A DNA stretch of 64,000 nucleotides, from contig JAMCWD010000035.1 in the NCBI GenBank assembly GCA_023475345.1, positions 33,101 through 97,100 of the forward strand. Reading direction: 5' to 3'. A program made the translations under genes and the position numbers. The notes below the pieces were generated by a model, which saw only the letters and a program-made list of their open reading frames with translations, was not told the DNA's origin and ran no database searches. Within the stretch, counting starts at the first letter, position 1; each line of letters starts with the position of its first letter. Shown here in pieces: positions 1-8,456 of the stretch. The stretch comes from Chloroflexota bacterium. GTDB taxonomy: Bacteria; Vulcanimicrobiota; JAMCWD01.

Positions 1-1
1 G

Positions 2-1207
2 GAATCATGGGCCGACCTGGGGGCGATACCGCGGGAAGCCGCCGACGACATAAGCAAAAAAGCATCTTTCTCTGCGGGCAGGATTGAGGAAATCGAAAAA
101 GAGACACGGCACGATGTAGTTGCTTTTATAAAAAATGTCGAGGAATCGCTTGGCGACGAAGGAAGGTTCTTCCATTACGGCGTTACATCTTACGACGTGG
201 TCGATACCGCGCTTTCGCTTTTGCTTACCGAATCCGCGGACTTGATAATGAAATCTCTGACTGGCCTGATGGAGACTATAAAGGGACTGGCTCTCGATCA
301 CAAAAACACGCTCATGATCGGCAGGACTCACGGGGTTCATGCGGAGCCGACGACATTCGGCCTCAAGCTGTTGAATTATTACACCGAGCTTGACAGGGAC
401 AGGGAGCGGCTCGAGCAGGCACGCGAATTCATAGCGGTCGGCAAGATATCCGGGGCCGTCGGGACTCATGCCACCGTTCCCATAGAACTGGAAGAAAAAG
501 TCTGCTCCAGGCTGGGCCTTTCACCTGCGCCGACAACATCGCAGATATTGCAGCGGGACAGGCACGCGCATTATCTCTGTATTCTCGGGATACTCGGAGG
601 GACGCTGGAAAGGATGGCGCTCCAGGTCAGGCTGATGCAGCAGACCGAAGTAGGGGAGGCGGAAGAAGGTTTCCGTAAGGGGCAGACAGGATCGTCGGCA
701 ATGCCTCACAAGCGGAACCCGGTATCGTCCGAGCAGGTTTGCGGGCTTGCCAGGATATTGAGGGCAAACGCATCCGCAGGTCTTGAAAACCAGGCGTTAT
801 GGCACGAAAGGGACATCTCACACTCCTCGGTGGAGCGCGTTATTCTTGCCGATTCGAGCATACTGGCCCATTACATGCTGAGCACGGTAAACGATATTTA
901 CTGGAACCTGAAGGTCAATAAGGAAAAGATGCTTCAGAATATCGATAAAACTTTCGGGACGATACACTCACAAAAGCTCCTGATGGCATTGACGAAAAAA
1001 GGCATGGAGAGAAGCAAAGCATATTCCCTGGTCCAGGGACTTTGCTTCAAGGCCGTAGAAGAAGGGATCCATCTTAAGGATCTGGTTATGGAAACCCCCG
1101 ATATAATAGATTTCCTTTCGGAGAAAGGCGTACAAAAGCTTTTCGATCTTTCGCCGGTACTGGAATTCGCACAGTCGATTTTTGAAAAAGTCGGCATAGC
1201 CGGTTGA
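2..1207 (+). CDS. purB: Adenylosuccinate lyase, 5' end cut by the window
   Basis: Adenylosuccinate lyase releases fumarate from SAICAR and from adenylosuccinate in purine synthesis. The frame is open from base 2, giving 401 visible residues; I estimate about 30 N-terminal residues lie outside the window. The superfamily catalytic loop is intact (GSSAMPHKRNP at about visible residue 230), as is the His-bearing stretch RTHGVHAEPTTFG at about 105. Family identity is clear, including the C-terminal helical part. No frameshift is visible. The following 113 bases hold only a weak hairpin (GATACAA...TTGTATATC), and the next gene is on the same strand, so co-transcription is possible but not shown. 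Confidence 0.95.
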   Translation, partial: ESWADLGAIPREAADDISKKASFSAGRIEEIEKETRHDVVAFIKNVEESLGDEGRFFHYGVTSYDVVDTALSLLLTESADLIMKSLTGLMETIKGLALDHKNTLMIGRTHGVHAEPTTFGLKLLNYYTELDRDRERLEQAREFIAVGKISGAVGTHATVPIELEEKVCSRLGLSPAPTTSQILQRDRHAHYLCILGILGGTLERMALQVRLMQQTEVGEAEEGFRKGQTGSSAMPHKRNPVSSEQVCGLARILRANASAGLENQALWHERDISHSSVERVILADSSILAHYMLSTVNDIYWNLKVNKEKMLQNIDKTFGTIHSQKLLMALTKKGMERSKAYSLVQGLCFKAVEEGIHLKDLVMETPDIIDFLSEKGVQKLFDLSPVLEFAQSIFEKVGIAG

Positions 1208-1320
1208 AATAAATAATAGGATAAGCGGGTAAAGCCGGGCGATACAAATCTATTGTATATCTTGTCCGGGAAAAAGTTTTCAAAAGGGAAACTTCGAAGT
1301 CAGGGCGAATTTTTTATATT

Positions 1321-2844
1321 GTGTATAACGACAAGTTACAGGAAATCGAAGTTCTCATCCGGGCCCGCTACCCGATTATTTCCATTATCTCATTCGAAGA
1401 AGACCGTGTTGTTAACGAAATCAAAAAAATAGCGAAGAAGCTGGATAAGAAAATTTTTACATGGTCGGCGTACAGGGGGCTTCATGCTCCCGACGAATCC
1501 ATCCAGAGCAAAAAGAGGACGTTTCCTCCGTCCACCCAGGACCCGCTTGAATCCCTGAATGAAGTGATAAGTTTCGTGGAGCCTGCAATATTTATTTTTG
1601 AGGATTTTCATCCTTACCTGAAAGATATAGCCATTGTACGGGCATTGCGGGAGCTTGCGCTTTATCTCAAGAGCAGCTATAAAACGATGATCCTCATCTC
1701 GCCCACCCTTCAAATACCGCTGGAGCTTGAAAAAGATATAACCGTAGTCGATTTCTGTCTCCCGAGCCTGAACGATTTGAGCACGCTCCTGGACCAGATC
1801 CTGAAGCAGCTTGCGGAAGACAGCCGCCTGAAAGTTGTTGTAGATGATCAAACCAGGGAAAAACTCCTGAAGGCGGCCCTGGGATTAACCCTGAAAGAAG
1901 CGGAAAATACTTTCGCAAGGGCGCTTGTTATTTCGGGGAAATTGACTGAAGACGAGATAGATATAGTCCTTCAGGAAAAAGAACAGGCCATAAGAAAAAG
2001 CGGGATACTGGAGTATTATCATACGGACGAATCGCTGAACAATATAGGCGGCCTGGAAAATTTAAAGCAGTGGTTCAACAAGCGTTCCCTTGCATTTTCG
2101 GAAAAGGCCAGGGCATACGGTCTTCCTCCTCCCAAGGGTATATTGCTGATAGGCGTTCAGGGCTGCGGCAAAAGCCTGTGCGCCAAGGCCATCTCCAGGC
2201 AGTGGAGTCTCCCTTTGCTGAGGTTCGATGTAGGGAAGGTTTTCGCAAGCCATGTAGGTTCTTCGGAAGAAAATATCAGGAGGGCGATAGTTACCGCTGA
2301 GTCGGTTTCGCCGTGCATTTTATGGATCGACGAGATCGAAAAGGCGTTTGCAGGCACTCGCTCGTCCCACCTGTCCGATGCCGGGGTAACGTCCCGCGTC
2401 TTCGGGAGCTTCATCACATGGCTCCAGGAAAAACAGTCCTCCGTGTTCGTAGTGGCCACCGCCAACAATATCCAGATACTGCCTCCCGAACTCCTGAGAA
2501 AAGGGAGGTTCGATGAGATCTTTTTTGTAGATCTCCCCGACGATGAAGAGCGAAAAGAGATATTCAGGATCCATATAAAAAAGAGAGGCCGGGACCCCGG
2601 CAATTTCGACATTGACAGGCTGGTGGAAGCTTCCGTGGGCTTTTCAGGCTCTGAAATCGAGCAGGCAATAATTTCCTCGATGTACGATGCTTTTTACGAA
2701 GGAAAAGAGATAAATACCGAATACATCGTAAAGAGCATCCAGGCCACGGTGCCTTTATCCAGGACGATGGACAAGGAGATAGGCGAGCTGCGCACGTGGG
2801 CCGAAACAAGAGCGGTAAGCGCCTCGGTCAGAGACGGCGGCTGA
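1321..2844 (+). CDS. Ycf46-like AAA ATPase
   Basis: AAA-family ATPase of 507 residues resembling plastid/cyanobacterial Ycf46. The N-terminal ~230 residues are a degenerate P-loop-like domain (opening YNDKLQEIEVLIRARYP). The C-terminal AAA domain has Walker A (GVQGCGKS, about residue 275), Walker B (ILWIDEIEKAF, about 332) and a sensor/arginine-finger region (LLRKGRFDEIFFVDLP). GTG start; the upstream AGGGCG is a poor ribosome site, so the start is less certain than the body. It leads a compact plus-strand cluster with a DUF1257 protein, a TPR/CFI-box protein and a DUF2997 protein. Ycf46 has been linked to inorganic carbon use in cyanobacteria, but the biochemical substrate is unknown; here I infer only an ATP-driven remodelling role. 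Confidence 0.82.
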   Translation: MYNDKLQEIEVLIRARYPIISIISFEEDRVVNEIKKIAKKLDKKIFTWSAYRGLHAPDESIQSKKRTFPPSTQDPLESLNEVISFVEPAIFIFEDFHPYLKDIAIVRALRELALYLKSSYKTMILISPTLQIPLELEKDITVVDFCLPSLNDLSTLLDQILKQLAEDSRLKVVVDDQTREKLLKAALGLTLKEAENTFARALVISGKLTEDEIDIVLQEKEQAIRKSGILEYYHTDESLNNIGGLENLKQWFNKRSLAFSEKARAYGLPPPKGILLIGVQGCGKSLCAKAISRQWSLPLLRFDVGKVFASHVGSSEENIRRAIVTAESVSPCILWIDEIEKAFAGTRSSHLSDAGVTSRVFGSFITWLQEKQSSVFVVATANNIQILPPELLRKGRFDEIFFVDLPDDEERKEIFRIHIKKRGRDPGNFDIDRLVEASVGFSGSEIEQAIISSMYDAFYEGKEINTEYIVKSIQATVPLSRTMDKEIGELRTWAETRAVSASVRDGG

Positions 2845-2877
2845 TCAAGTGAAATTTTATAAGGGGGGGGATTTGAT

Positions 2878-3357
2878 ATGTCAGTAGTTTTTGCGCTGGT
2901 TCCGCTTATACCGGTAGCGCTGGCGTACCCGACGATATTATCCGTTGCGGCGGCTGTTGCCAGCACCGTCGGTTTCCATCTGGCCGAACACTCGGCGGAA
3001 TCCATAAACAAGCTATATTCCGATGCCGGAAGCTGTGCCGAAATAGAAATGAAAGCAACCGTCGAAATATCGGACCTCATTGAAAACAACCAGGGCGGCT
3101 TTACGATGGAAAAAGAAGACTACAGGATAATCTTCGTTAAAGCCGCCGACGGCAAGGTTAAAATGATGGTGACGTCCGATAAAAAAATCCCGACGGAACA
3201 GTTGATAAAATATGGCGAAGATATGATGCACCAGATAATGCAGAGATACGCTTACGACCAGCTTATGAAAAGCCTGAACAAAGAAGGTTTCAAGGTAATC
3301 AACGAATTGGTGCAGGAAGACAACACGATAAAACTCACCGTGAGAAGATGGGAATAA
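2878..3357 (+). CDS. DUF1257 (Ycf35-like) protein with hydrophobic N-terminus
   Basis: Protein of 159 residues. The C-terminal half, with MQRYAYDQLMKSL followed by IKLTVRRWE, matches what I remember of the end of DUF1257/Ycf35 proteins, which often accompany Ycf46-type ATPases. The N-terminal ~45 residues differ from the usual family opening: they are strongly hydrophobic (MSVVFALVPLIPVALAYP...) and could be a membrane anchor or an amphipathic segment. The ribosome site is strong (a run of seven G about 8 bases before ATG). It lies 33 bases after the AAA gene and directly upstream, in the same frame, of the TPR gene. Function unknown; probably a partner of the ATPase. Confidence 0.7.
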   Translation: MSVVFALVPLIPVALAYPTILSVAAAVASTVGFHLAEHSAESINKLYSDAGSCAEIEMKATVEISDLIENNQGGFTMEKEDYRIIFVKAADGKVKMMVTSDKKIPTEQLIKYGEDMMHQIMQRYAYDQLMKSLNKEGFKVINELVQEDNTIKLTVRRWE

Positions 3358-3360
3358 CCC

Positions 3361-3378
3361 GGGGAGGAATCAGAAATA
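3361..3378 (+). promoter_or_regulatory. Shine-Dalgarno site positioning an ATA start codon
   Basis: GGGGAGGA at 3361-3368 stands seven bases before ATA at 3376. No ATG, GTG or TTG lies in this frame between the upstream stop (3355-3357) and codons well inside the first TPR. The site is as strong as others in the window, which argues for initiation here rather than at an internal codon. Confidence 0.6.
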
Positions 3379-4350
3379 GACAGATTCAAATTTCTCGAAC
3401 TTCCTGACGAAAAGGATCCGTCAAAAAGCACTTCCGATATTTCTCCGGTCGAAGAGGAAGAAAAAGACTACACGTATTACCTGGCCCAGGCGCAGAAGAA
3501 ATACCGGCAAGGAGAATATGAGGAATCCCTCCGCTTTTATTCCAGGGCTCTGAAATTCAATTCAAGCCTTATAGAAGCATGGGAAGGCCAGGTCAGATCC
3601 CTTATCGACCTTGAAGAATACAGGGAAGCGGAAGTCTGGGCGAACAAGGCATTAAGCTTTTTCCCGAACAACCCGGACCTCTTGTCGGTAAAAGGGCTGG
3701 TGCTTGCTTTCAATGTCAAATACGAAGAAGCCCTGAAAGCTTCCGACGACGCCGTAAAAGCCGGTTCCGACAGTGACTATTACTGGCTTGACAGAGGAAG
3801 CATCCTTCTTTTGAAAGACGAACTGGACACGGCAAAAAGGTGCCTGGAGAAAGTCCTCGATAACAATTCCGACGATTGGTTCTGGATCTCCAGGGTCGGC
3901 CTCATTTATTTACAAGCCAACCTTGCGGCCCCTGCAATAGGCCTGCTTACCGAAGCCTGCAGCATTAAAGGCGACTGCCCTTACCTGTGGTACCGGCTCG
4001 GAACAGCGCAAACGATGGCCAAAAACCAGGGCAAAGCAAAATTTTATTTCCAGAAAGCGCTGGAGGCCGACCCGAAATACCGCCCGGCCCTGAACGCTTT
4101 GAATAAGACGCGAAGGAAGGAATGTTTTATAGCCACCCACGTATTCGGGGAGGATTCGAAAGAAGTGGCGATATTAAGGGAGTACAGGTACTCATTCCTG
4201 GAAACAAATTGGGCGGGCAGGCTGTTTGTAAAAATTTATTATCTGGCAGGCCCGGGGATGGCTGAACTCATGAAGCGTTTCCCTGTATTGGAAAAGTCCG
4301 GCAGGCAAATTTTGCTTACCGTTGTGGAATTTTTGAAAAGGCGGGTTTAG
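3376..4350 (+). CDS. TPR protein with C-terminal CFI-box domain, apparent ATA start
   Basis: Predicted 324-residue protein of about five TPR units followed by a C-terminal domain opening CFIATHVFGEDS and continuing through a conserved LR...GRLFV...YY pattern. This is the CFI-box C-terminal domain seen at the ends of many unrelated bacterial proteins. The TPR coding potential extends well upstream of the first ATG/GTG/TTG-based frame start. The only sensible start is ATA at 3376, seven bases after a strong GGGGAGGA at 3361-3368, giving IDRFKFLELPDEK. The previous stop, in the same frame, ends at 3357. A conventional start at 3682 would remove about a third of the protein. Likely a scaffold for the neighbouring ATPase cluster. 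Confidence 0.75.
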   Translation: MDRFKFLELPDEKDPSKSTSDISPVEEEEKDYTYYLAQAQKKYRQGEYEESLRFYSRALKFNSSLIEAWEGQVRSLIDLEEYREAEVWANKALSFFPNNPDLLSVKGLVLAFNVKYEEALKASDDAVKAGSDSDYYWLDRGSILLLKDELDTAKRCLEKVLDNNSDDWFWISRVGLIYLQANLAAPAIGLLTEACSIKGDCPYLWYRLGTAQTMAKNQGKAKFYFQKALEADPKYRPALNALNKTRRKECFIATHVFGEDSKEVAILREYRYSFLETNWAGRLFVKIYYLAGPGMAELMKRFPVLEKSGRQILLTVVEFLKRRV

Positions 4351-4353
4351 AAG

Positions 4354-4551
4354 ATGGCTAAGAAGGAAGAGATTGAAATCACCATTTCCCCCGACGGCAC
4401 AATCCACGGCCATACCATGGGAATTAAAGGGAAAGAGTGCATGGAGGTCGTGAAGAGGCTGGCAAAGGAGGTGGGAACCGTTGAATCAAAAAGGTTCACT
4501 TCCGAATACTATGAAGAAGAAGAAACTGCAAAAGTCAGAAGAACCCTTTAG
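4354..4551 (+). CDS. DUF2997 small protein
   Basis: Protein of 65 residues with the DUF2997 pattern: EITISPDGTIHGHTMGIKGKECMEVVKRLAKEVG. Members are small, usually encoded beside DUF1257 and Ycf46-like genes, and uncharacterised. Three bases separate the TPR stop from this ATG, so translation is probably coupled. It contains the strong ribosome site used by the next, overlapping gene. Identification rests on motif memory and context; function unknown. Confidence 0.72.
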   Translation: MAKKEEIEITISPDGTIHGHTMGIKGKECMEVVKRLAKEVGTVESKRFTSEYYEEEETAKVRRTL

Positions 4552-4696
4552 AAAAACCGATATCGTAATCGACCGAAACGGTGTCATCACTATTGTCTGT
4601 CTTTATGATGAATTTCTTCCCATCGCATATAGCATCAACCCTGAGGACGAGCGTTTAAAAAGATTTCTGAAGAAGCAAGAAGATGAGATGCCCTAA
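4481..4696 (+). CDS. Small hypothetical protein overlapping DUF2997 gene
   Basis: Protein of 71 residues not recognised by family. I chose TTG at 4481 because AAAGGAGGTG ends about eight bases upstream, inside the DUF2997 gene; a later ATG at 4511 has no such site. The first ~24 residues are encoded in a region read in two frames, and the C-terminus overlaps the next gene by 14 bases. The core (TDIVIDRNGVITIVCLYDEF) looks like a beta-hairpin followed by a charged helix, not unlike a second DUF2997-type fold, which I cannot confirm. It belongs to the ATPase cluster by spacing. Confidence 0.55.
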   Translation: MNQKGSLPNTMKKKKLQKSEEPFRKTDIVIDRNGVITIVCLYDEFLPIAYSINPEDERLKRFLKKQEDEMP

Positions 4697-5792
4697 CTGC
4701 GGATTCGAAAGCATGTCCGGGGATGAAAGATGCTTTAAGTGTAACGCATTCCTGGGCGACCTGCCCCCGGAAGAATTGGAGCCTGTAAGGAAAAAAGACA
4801 GCAATATAAATGAATCGCTCGCTTACAGGCTGAAGAAATTTTTCAGAAGATCTTACTTTGAAGCTGCTAAAGACGAATTCCCAGCCGAACGTTTTCAGGG
4901 GGCATACAGGCGGTTCTATCCTTTTATAGCGGCATTCGCTTCGTTCATGCTGCCGGGGCTGGGGCAAATTATCAACAGGAGACCCCTGAAAGGGCTGTTC
5001 TTTTTTCTGGCCTATTTCGGCCTTCTTGTTTATTACTATATCTCGTGGTTCCACGGGTTACATGTAAACGTCGATACTTTTCCCGTTTTCCTGTATTGCC
5101 TGTCTATGTCGCCGGTAGTCGTCAGCGTCGTTCATGTCTGGGTGATTTTTGACGCGTACAGCGAAGCCTACAGGAAATCACAGAACAAGCCGATAGGTAT
5201 AGGAGAAGCCATCGTCGTATCCTTTATGTTTTCGATTTTAATATTTCTGTTATTGTCAACATTCAGAGATATTTCCGACCCTAATCTTGAGGCATTCAGG
5301 ATGGGGCCGATGCAGCATCTTGTCCATGCAGGCATTTTCCCCGGTGATACCGTTATTATAAACTCTCACTATTATGAAAGACATCTTGTTAAAAGGGGGC
5401 AAATTGTCAGGTATAGTTACAGTGGGATGGTGTATGTCGGGAGACGTTTACCTGGCAGAGGGGCAGGCCGGCAAATTATGCAATCAGTATCGTTTATCGG
5501 GGAGATTACGGGAATGCCCGGGGAACATGTTGTGATCGATAAGGATGGGATACACGCAGGGGGAAAAAATTTCCCTCTCCCATACGGGTGGAAGGAATTC
5601 ATTACCGATGAACATAAAATATATAAATGCAGATTGGGTCTGGATGCATATTTTATAATGTTCCCCTTCGAATCGGCGCCGTGGAGCCTTCTGAAGGGGG
5701 ATATGGCGCCGTGTATCGTTCACGAAACCCTTATAAAGGGCAAATGTATAATGGTATTCAATCCGCCGGGACATAGAAAGGTGCTGCCATGA
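4683..5792 (+). CDS. Zinc-ribbon membrane protein with inactive signal-peptidase-like domain
   Basis: Protein of 369 residues in three parts. Residues 3-20 form a zinc ribbon (CPNC...CFKC). The middle has four or so membrane segments, with a PGLGQIINRRPLKGLFF stretch typical of small integral proteins sharing a PGLGQ motif. The C-terminal ~150 residues resemble the beta-rich S26 signal-peptidase fold: GIFPGDTVIIN and FIGEITGMPGEHVVI align with the usual Ser box and Lys box. The catalytic Ser and Lys positions are not recognisable, so proteolysis is unlikely. It overlaps pilT by four bases (ATGA). Role unknown; perhaps a membrane binding module linked to pilus or ATPase function. Confidence 0.6.
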   Translation: MRCPNCGFESMSGDERCFKCNAFLGDLPPEELEPVRKKDSNINESLAYRLKKFFRRSYFEAAKDEFPAERFQGAYRRFYPFIAAFASFMLPGLGQIINRRPLKGLFFFLAYFGLLVYYYISWFHGLHVNVDTFPVFLYCLSMSPVVVSVVHVWVIFDAYSEAYRKSQNKPIGIGEAIVVSFMFSILIFLLLSTFRDISDPNLEAFRMGPMQHLVHAGIFPGDTVIINSHYYERHLVKRGQIVRYSYSGMVYVGRRLPGRGAGRQIMQSVSFIGEITGMPGEHVVIDKDGIHAGGKNFPLPYGWKEFITDEHKIYKCRLGLDAYFIMFPFESAPWSLLKGDMAPCIVHETLIKGKCIMVFNPPGHRKVLP

Positions 5793-6835
5793 AATTAGAG
5801 ACTCTTCTGGCAAAAGCGGTGGAGATGGAGGCTTCGGATCTCCATATAGTAGCAGGGATTCCGCCCAGTGTCCGTATAGACGGAGAAATACAATTCCTTG
5901 AATGTGACAAGCTTTCGGGCGAAGATACGAAAAACATGATCTACGAAGTCCTGACGGAAGAACAGGTAAAACGGTTCGAAAACGAATGGGAGCTTGAATT
6001 TTCGTATGCCGACGATAATCACGGCCGGTTCAGGGCCAGCATATATTACGAAAAAGGGAATATCGAGGCATCGTTCAGGGTGGTGCCGCTTACCCTGAAG
6101 AATTTTTCGGAACTGGGGCTTCCACCGATAATAGAAGAGCTGGCATTGAAGCCCAACGGGCTTGTCCTTGTAACGGGGCCGACCGGCATGGGCAAAACCA
6201 CGACCCTGAACGCCATGATCGACCTCATCAACAAGGAGCGCCGCTACAGGATAATAACCATCGAAGACCCGATCGAATTCGTCCACAAACACAACAAAAG
6301 CGTAATTATCCAGAGAGAAGTCGATACGGACACCCACTCGTTCTATGACGCGCTGATCCATTCTCTGCGCCAGGACCCCAATGTGATCTGCGTCGGTGAG
6401 ATGCGGGATCTGGAAACCATATCCACCGCTGTAACAGCGGCTGAAACAGGACACCTCGTATTATCTACACTGCATACGAGCGACGCCACGCAGACTATAG
6501 ACAGGATCATAGATATATTCCCTCCCCACCAGCAGGCCCAGATCCAGATCCAGCTTTCAAACTGCCTGCAGGGAGTCATTTCCCAACTGCTGCTGCCAAG
6601 GGTCGCCCAGAGGGGAAGGGTGCTTGCCCTGGAAATCCTCGTGGCTACAAACGCCGTCCGGAACCTTGTCAGGAAAGGCAAAACAGACCAGATACCGAAT
6701 GTCATATCCATGAGTTCCGACTTCGGGATGATCGATATGGACAAATCTATCAAATCCCTTTACGAGCAGGGCATAATCACTTACGACACAGCGATGTCCA
6801 AGGTCAAAGAACCCGCCGATTTCAAGTTGAGATAA
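5789..6835 (+). CDS. pilT: PilT-type pilus retraction ATPase
   Basis: Hexameric retraction motor of type IV pili, 348 residues, normal length. It opens with LLAKAVEMEASDLHIVAG, as PilT does. Walker A is GPTGMGKTT (about residue 131), the Walker B region is VICVGEMRD, and the His box is HLVLSTLHT. It lacks the zinc Cys motif of PilB, which separates it from the extension ATPase encoded at 27-29 kb. The start overlaps the preceding gene by ATGA, with AAAGGTG upstream. The other pilus genes are about 20 kb away, so pilT travels here with the Ycf46-like cluster. Confidence 0.93.
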   Translation: MKLETLLAKAVEMEASDLHIVAGIPPSVRIDGEIQFLECDKLSGEDTKNMIYEVLTEEQVKRFENEWELEFSYADDNHGRFRASIYYEKGNIEASFRVVPLTLKNFSELGLPPIIEELALKPNGLVLVTGPTGMGKTTTLNAMIDLINKERRYRIITIEDPIEFVHKHNKSVIIQREVDTDTHSFYDALIHSLRQDPNVICVGEMRDLETISTAVTAAETGHLVLSTLHTSDATQTIDRIIDIFPPHQQAQIQIQLSNCLQGVISQLLLPRVAQRGRVLALEILVATNAVRNLVRKGKTDQIPNVISMSSDFGMIDMDKSIKSLYEQGIITYDTAMSKVKEPADFKLR

Positions 6836-6948
6836 AGCCCGGCCCCACGGAAGGAATTTTATTTATAAAGGCGAAATCGGGATTGTTTCGACACCGGTAA
6901 CAATCAGCGAAATGGCTATTTCCGGAATAACGGCCGGGAAGAGGGATA

Positions 6949-6957
6949 TGCTATAAA
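6949..6957 (+). promoter_or_regulatory. Candidate extended -10 promoter for acsC
   Basis: TGCTATAAA (TG-n-TATAAA) lies about 43 bases before the acsC ATG. No good -35 hexamer is visible, which suits an extended -10 promoter. The 165-base gap after pilT supports a separate transcript. Confidence 0.35.
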
Positions 6958-7000
6958 ATTCGCATCAAGTTATTGATGTATTAACCGGGGGGGAAATGAA

Positions 7001-8353
7001 ATGGCGCTGACAGGACTACAGATTTATAAGTTATTGCCCAAAACGAATTGCGGCAAGTGTGGTTTTCCGACCTGCCTTGCTTTTGCAATGGCCCTGGCCG
7101 GGAAAAAGACCGAGCTTGCACAATGCCCGGATGTTTCGGAAGAGGCTAAAACGGCCCTGGGCGAAGCGTCTTCGCCTCCGATACGCCTTGTTACCATAGG
7201 CGCCGGCGACAGGAAGGCGGAGCTCGGCAATGAAACCGTCATGTTCCGCCACGAACAGACTTTTTATCACAAGCCTGTGTTTGCAATGAGAGTCGATGAC
7301 ACGCTTTCCCCGGACGACCTCCAGGCGAAGAAGGAAAAGCTGAAGAAGCTTTCGTTCGACAGGGTCGGGATGGTTTTCGGGGTCGAGATGATTGCTCTGA
7401 AAAATTCTTCGGGCAATCCGGTGAAATTCGCCGGAGCAGCCGGGATCTTAAATGATCCGGAATATCCCATGATCCTGATAACTTCCGATCCTGCGGCGAT
7501 GGAAGCCGCGCTTGAAAAGGCAGGTTCGAACAGGCCGCTTATTTATGCGGCGGACGAGAGTAACTGGGAGAAGATGTGCGAGCTTGCGAAAAAATATTCC
7601 TGTCCGCTTGTCGTTAAAGCAAAAGGGCTGGAGGCGCTGGGCGCCCTGGTGGAAAAAGTTAAGGGCGCAGGAGTTGCCGACATTATCCTTGATTCTGAGC
7701 CGGAAAATCTCCACGAAGCGCTCCGCGACCAGGTACAGGTGAGAAGGCTCGCCCTGAAAAAGAACAACCGGACTTACGGCTATCCGACGATAGCTTTCTG
7801 CGGCGGTGATGATATCGAGATGCAGGCTGCCCGCGCATCGGCTTTCATCGACAAGTATGCAGGCGTTATCGTGCTCGATGTCGATGAGCCGTGGCAGGCT
7901 CTTTCCATAATCACCCTCAGGCTGAACATATACACCGATCCTCAGAAGCCCATCCAGATGGAAGCAAAGATTTACCCGGTAGGCCAGGTTACCGACGAAT
8001 CTCCCGTCCTGGTAACCACCAACTTCTCGCTCACTTATTTCACGGTTGCAGGCGAGATAGAAGCAAGCAAGATCCCAGCGTATCTCGTAATAGTCGATAC
8101 CGACGGCACATCGGTCCTTACTGCATGGGCGGCGGACAAATTCAACCCGGAGACCATCTCCAAGGCCATGAAACAGTACGGCATCGAAGGGATGGTAAAG
8201 CACCGCTCGGTTATAATCCCCGGATATGTCGCGGTGATATCGGGCGGGCTGGAAGAAGAGTCCGGCTGGAAGGTGGATGTCGGGCCGAAAGAAGCTGCAG
8301 GCATCCCTGCATATCTTAAGAAGGTAGGACCGAAAGTAAAAGCCCCGGCGTAA
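7001..8353 (+). CDS. acsC: Acetyl-CoA decarbonylase/synthase gamma subunit (CoFeSP large subunit)
   Basis: Large subunit of the corrinoid iron-sulfur protein, which carries the methyl group from methyltetrahydrofolate to acetyl-CoA synthase in the Wood-Ljungdahl pathway; cytoplasmic. 450 residues, full length. The N-terminal 4Fe-4S domain has Cys17, Cys20, Cys25 and Cys42 (TNCGKCGFPTC...QC). A TIM-barrel part follows and then the C-terminal corrinoid-binding part (VTTNFSLTYFTVAGEIE, VVIVDTDGTSVLTAW-like stretch). ATG follows a G-rich ribosome site. The partner subunits (acsD, acsB, methyltransferase, CO dehydrogenase) are not in the window, so the gene is detached from its usual cluster. A folate transporter and folC follow. 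Confidence 0.92.
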   Translation: MALTGLQIYKLLPKTNCGKCGFPTCLAFAMALAGKKTELAQCPDVSEEAKTALGEASSPPIRLVTIGAGDRKAELGNETVMFRHEQTFYHKPVFAMRVDDTLSPDDLQAKKEKLKKLSFDRVGMVFGVEMIALKNSSGNPVKFAGAAGILNDPEYPMILITSDPAAMEAALEKAGSNRPLIYAADESNWEKMCELAKKYSCPLVVKAKGLEALGALVEKVKGAGVADIILDSEPENLHEALRDQVQVRRLALKKNNRTYGYPTIAFCGGDDIEMQAARASAFIDKYAGVIVLDVDEPWQALSIITLRLNIYTDPQKPIQMEAKIYPVGQVTDESPVLVTTNFSLTYFTVAGEIEASKIPAYLVIVDTDGTSVLTAWAADKFNPETISKAMKQYGIEGMVKHRSVIIPGYVAVISGGLEEESGWKVDVGPKEAAGIPAYLKKVGPKVKAPA

Positions 8354-8390
8354 TACCGGGACCGGTTTTTATAAATACAAGCTTTATGCA

Positions 8391-8456
8391 GGCTGCCCCA
8401 TCCATAGTTCCCCTCCGGCGGAGAGATATTGATTTTGACGGGATTTATCGGCAGCC
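8391..8456 (+). other. Possible structured leader upstream of folate transporter gene
   Basis: AGGCTGCC (8390-8397) pairs perfectly with GGCAGCCT (8450-8457), enclosing a small CTCC-GGC-GGAG hairpin. The element lies about 70 bases upstream of the transporter ATG, in a 176-base gap. I could not match it to a known riboswitch class: the conserved tetrahydrofolate riboswitch segments are not recognisable. Confidence 0.3.

Noticed and set aside
8391..8456. Tetrahydrofolate riboswitch
   Set aside because: The stem is convincing but the conserved core segments and length of that class are not recognisable.
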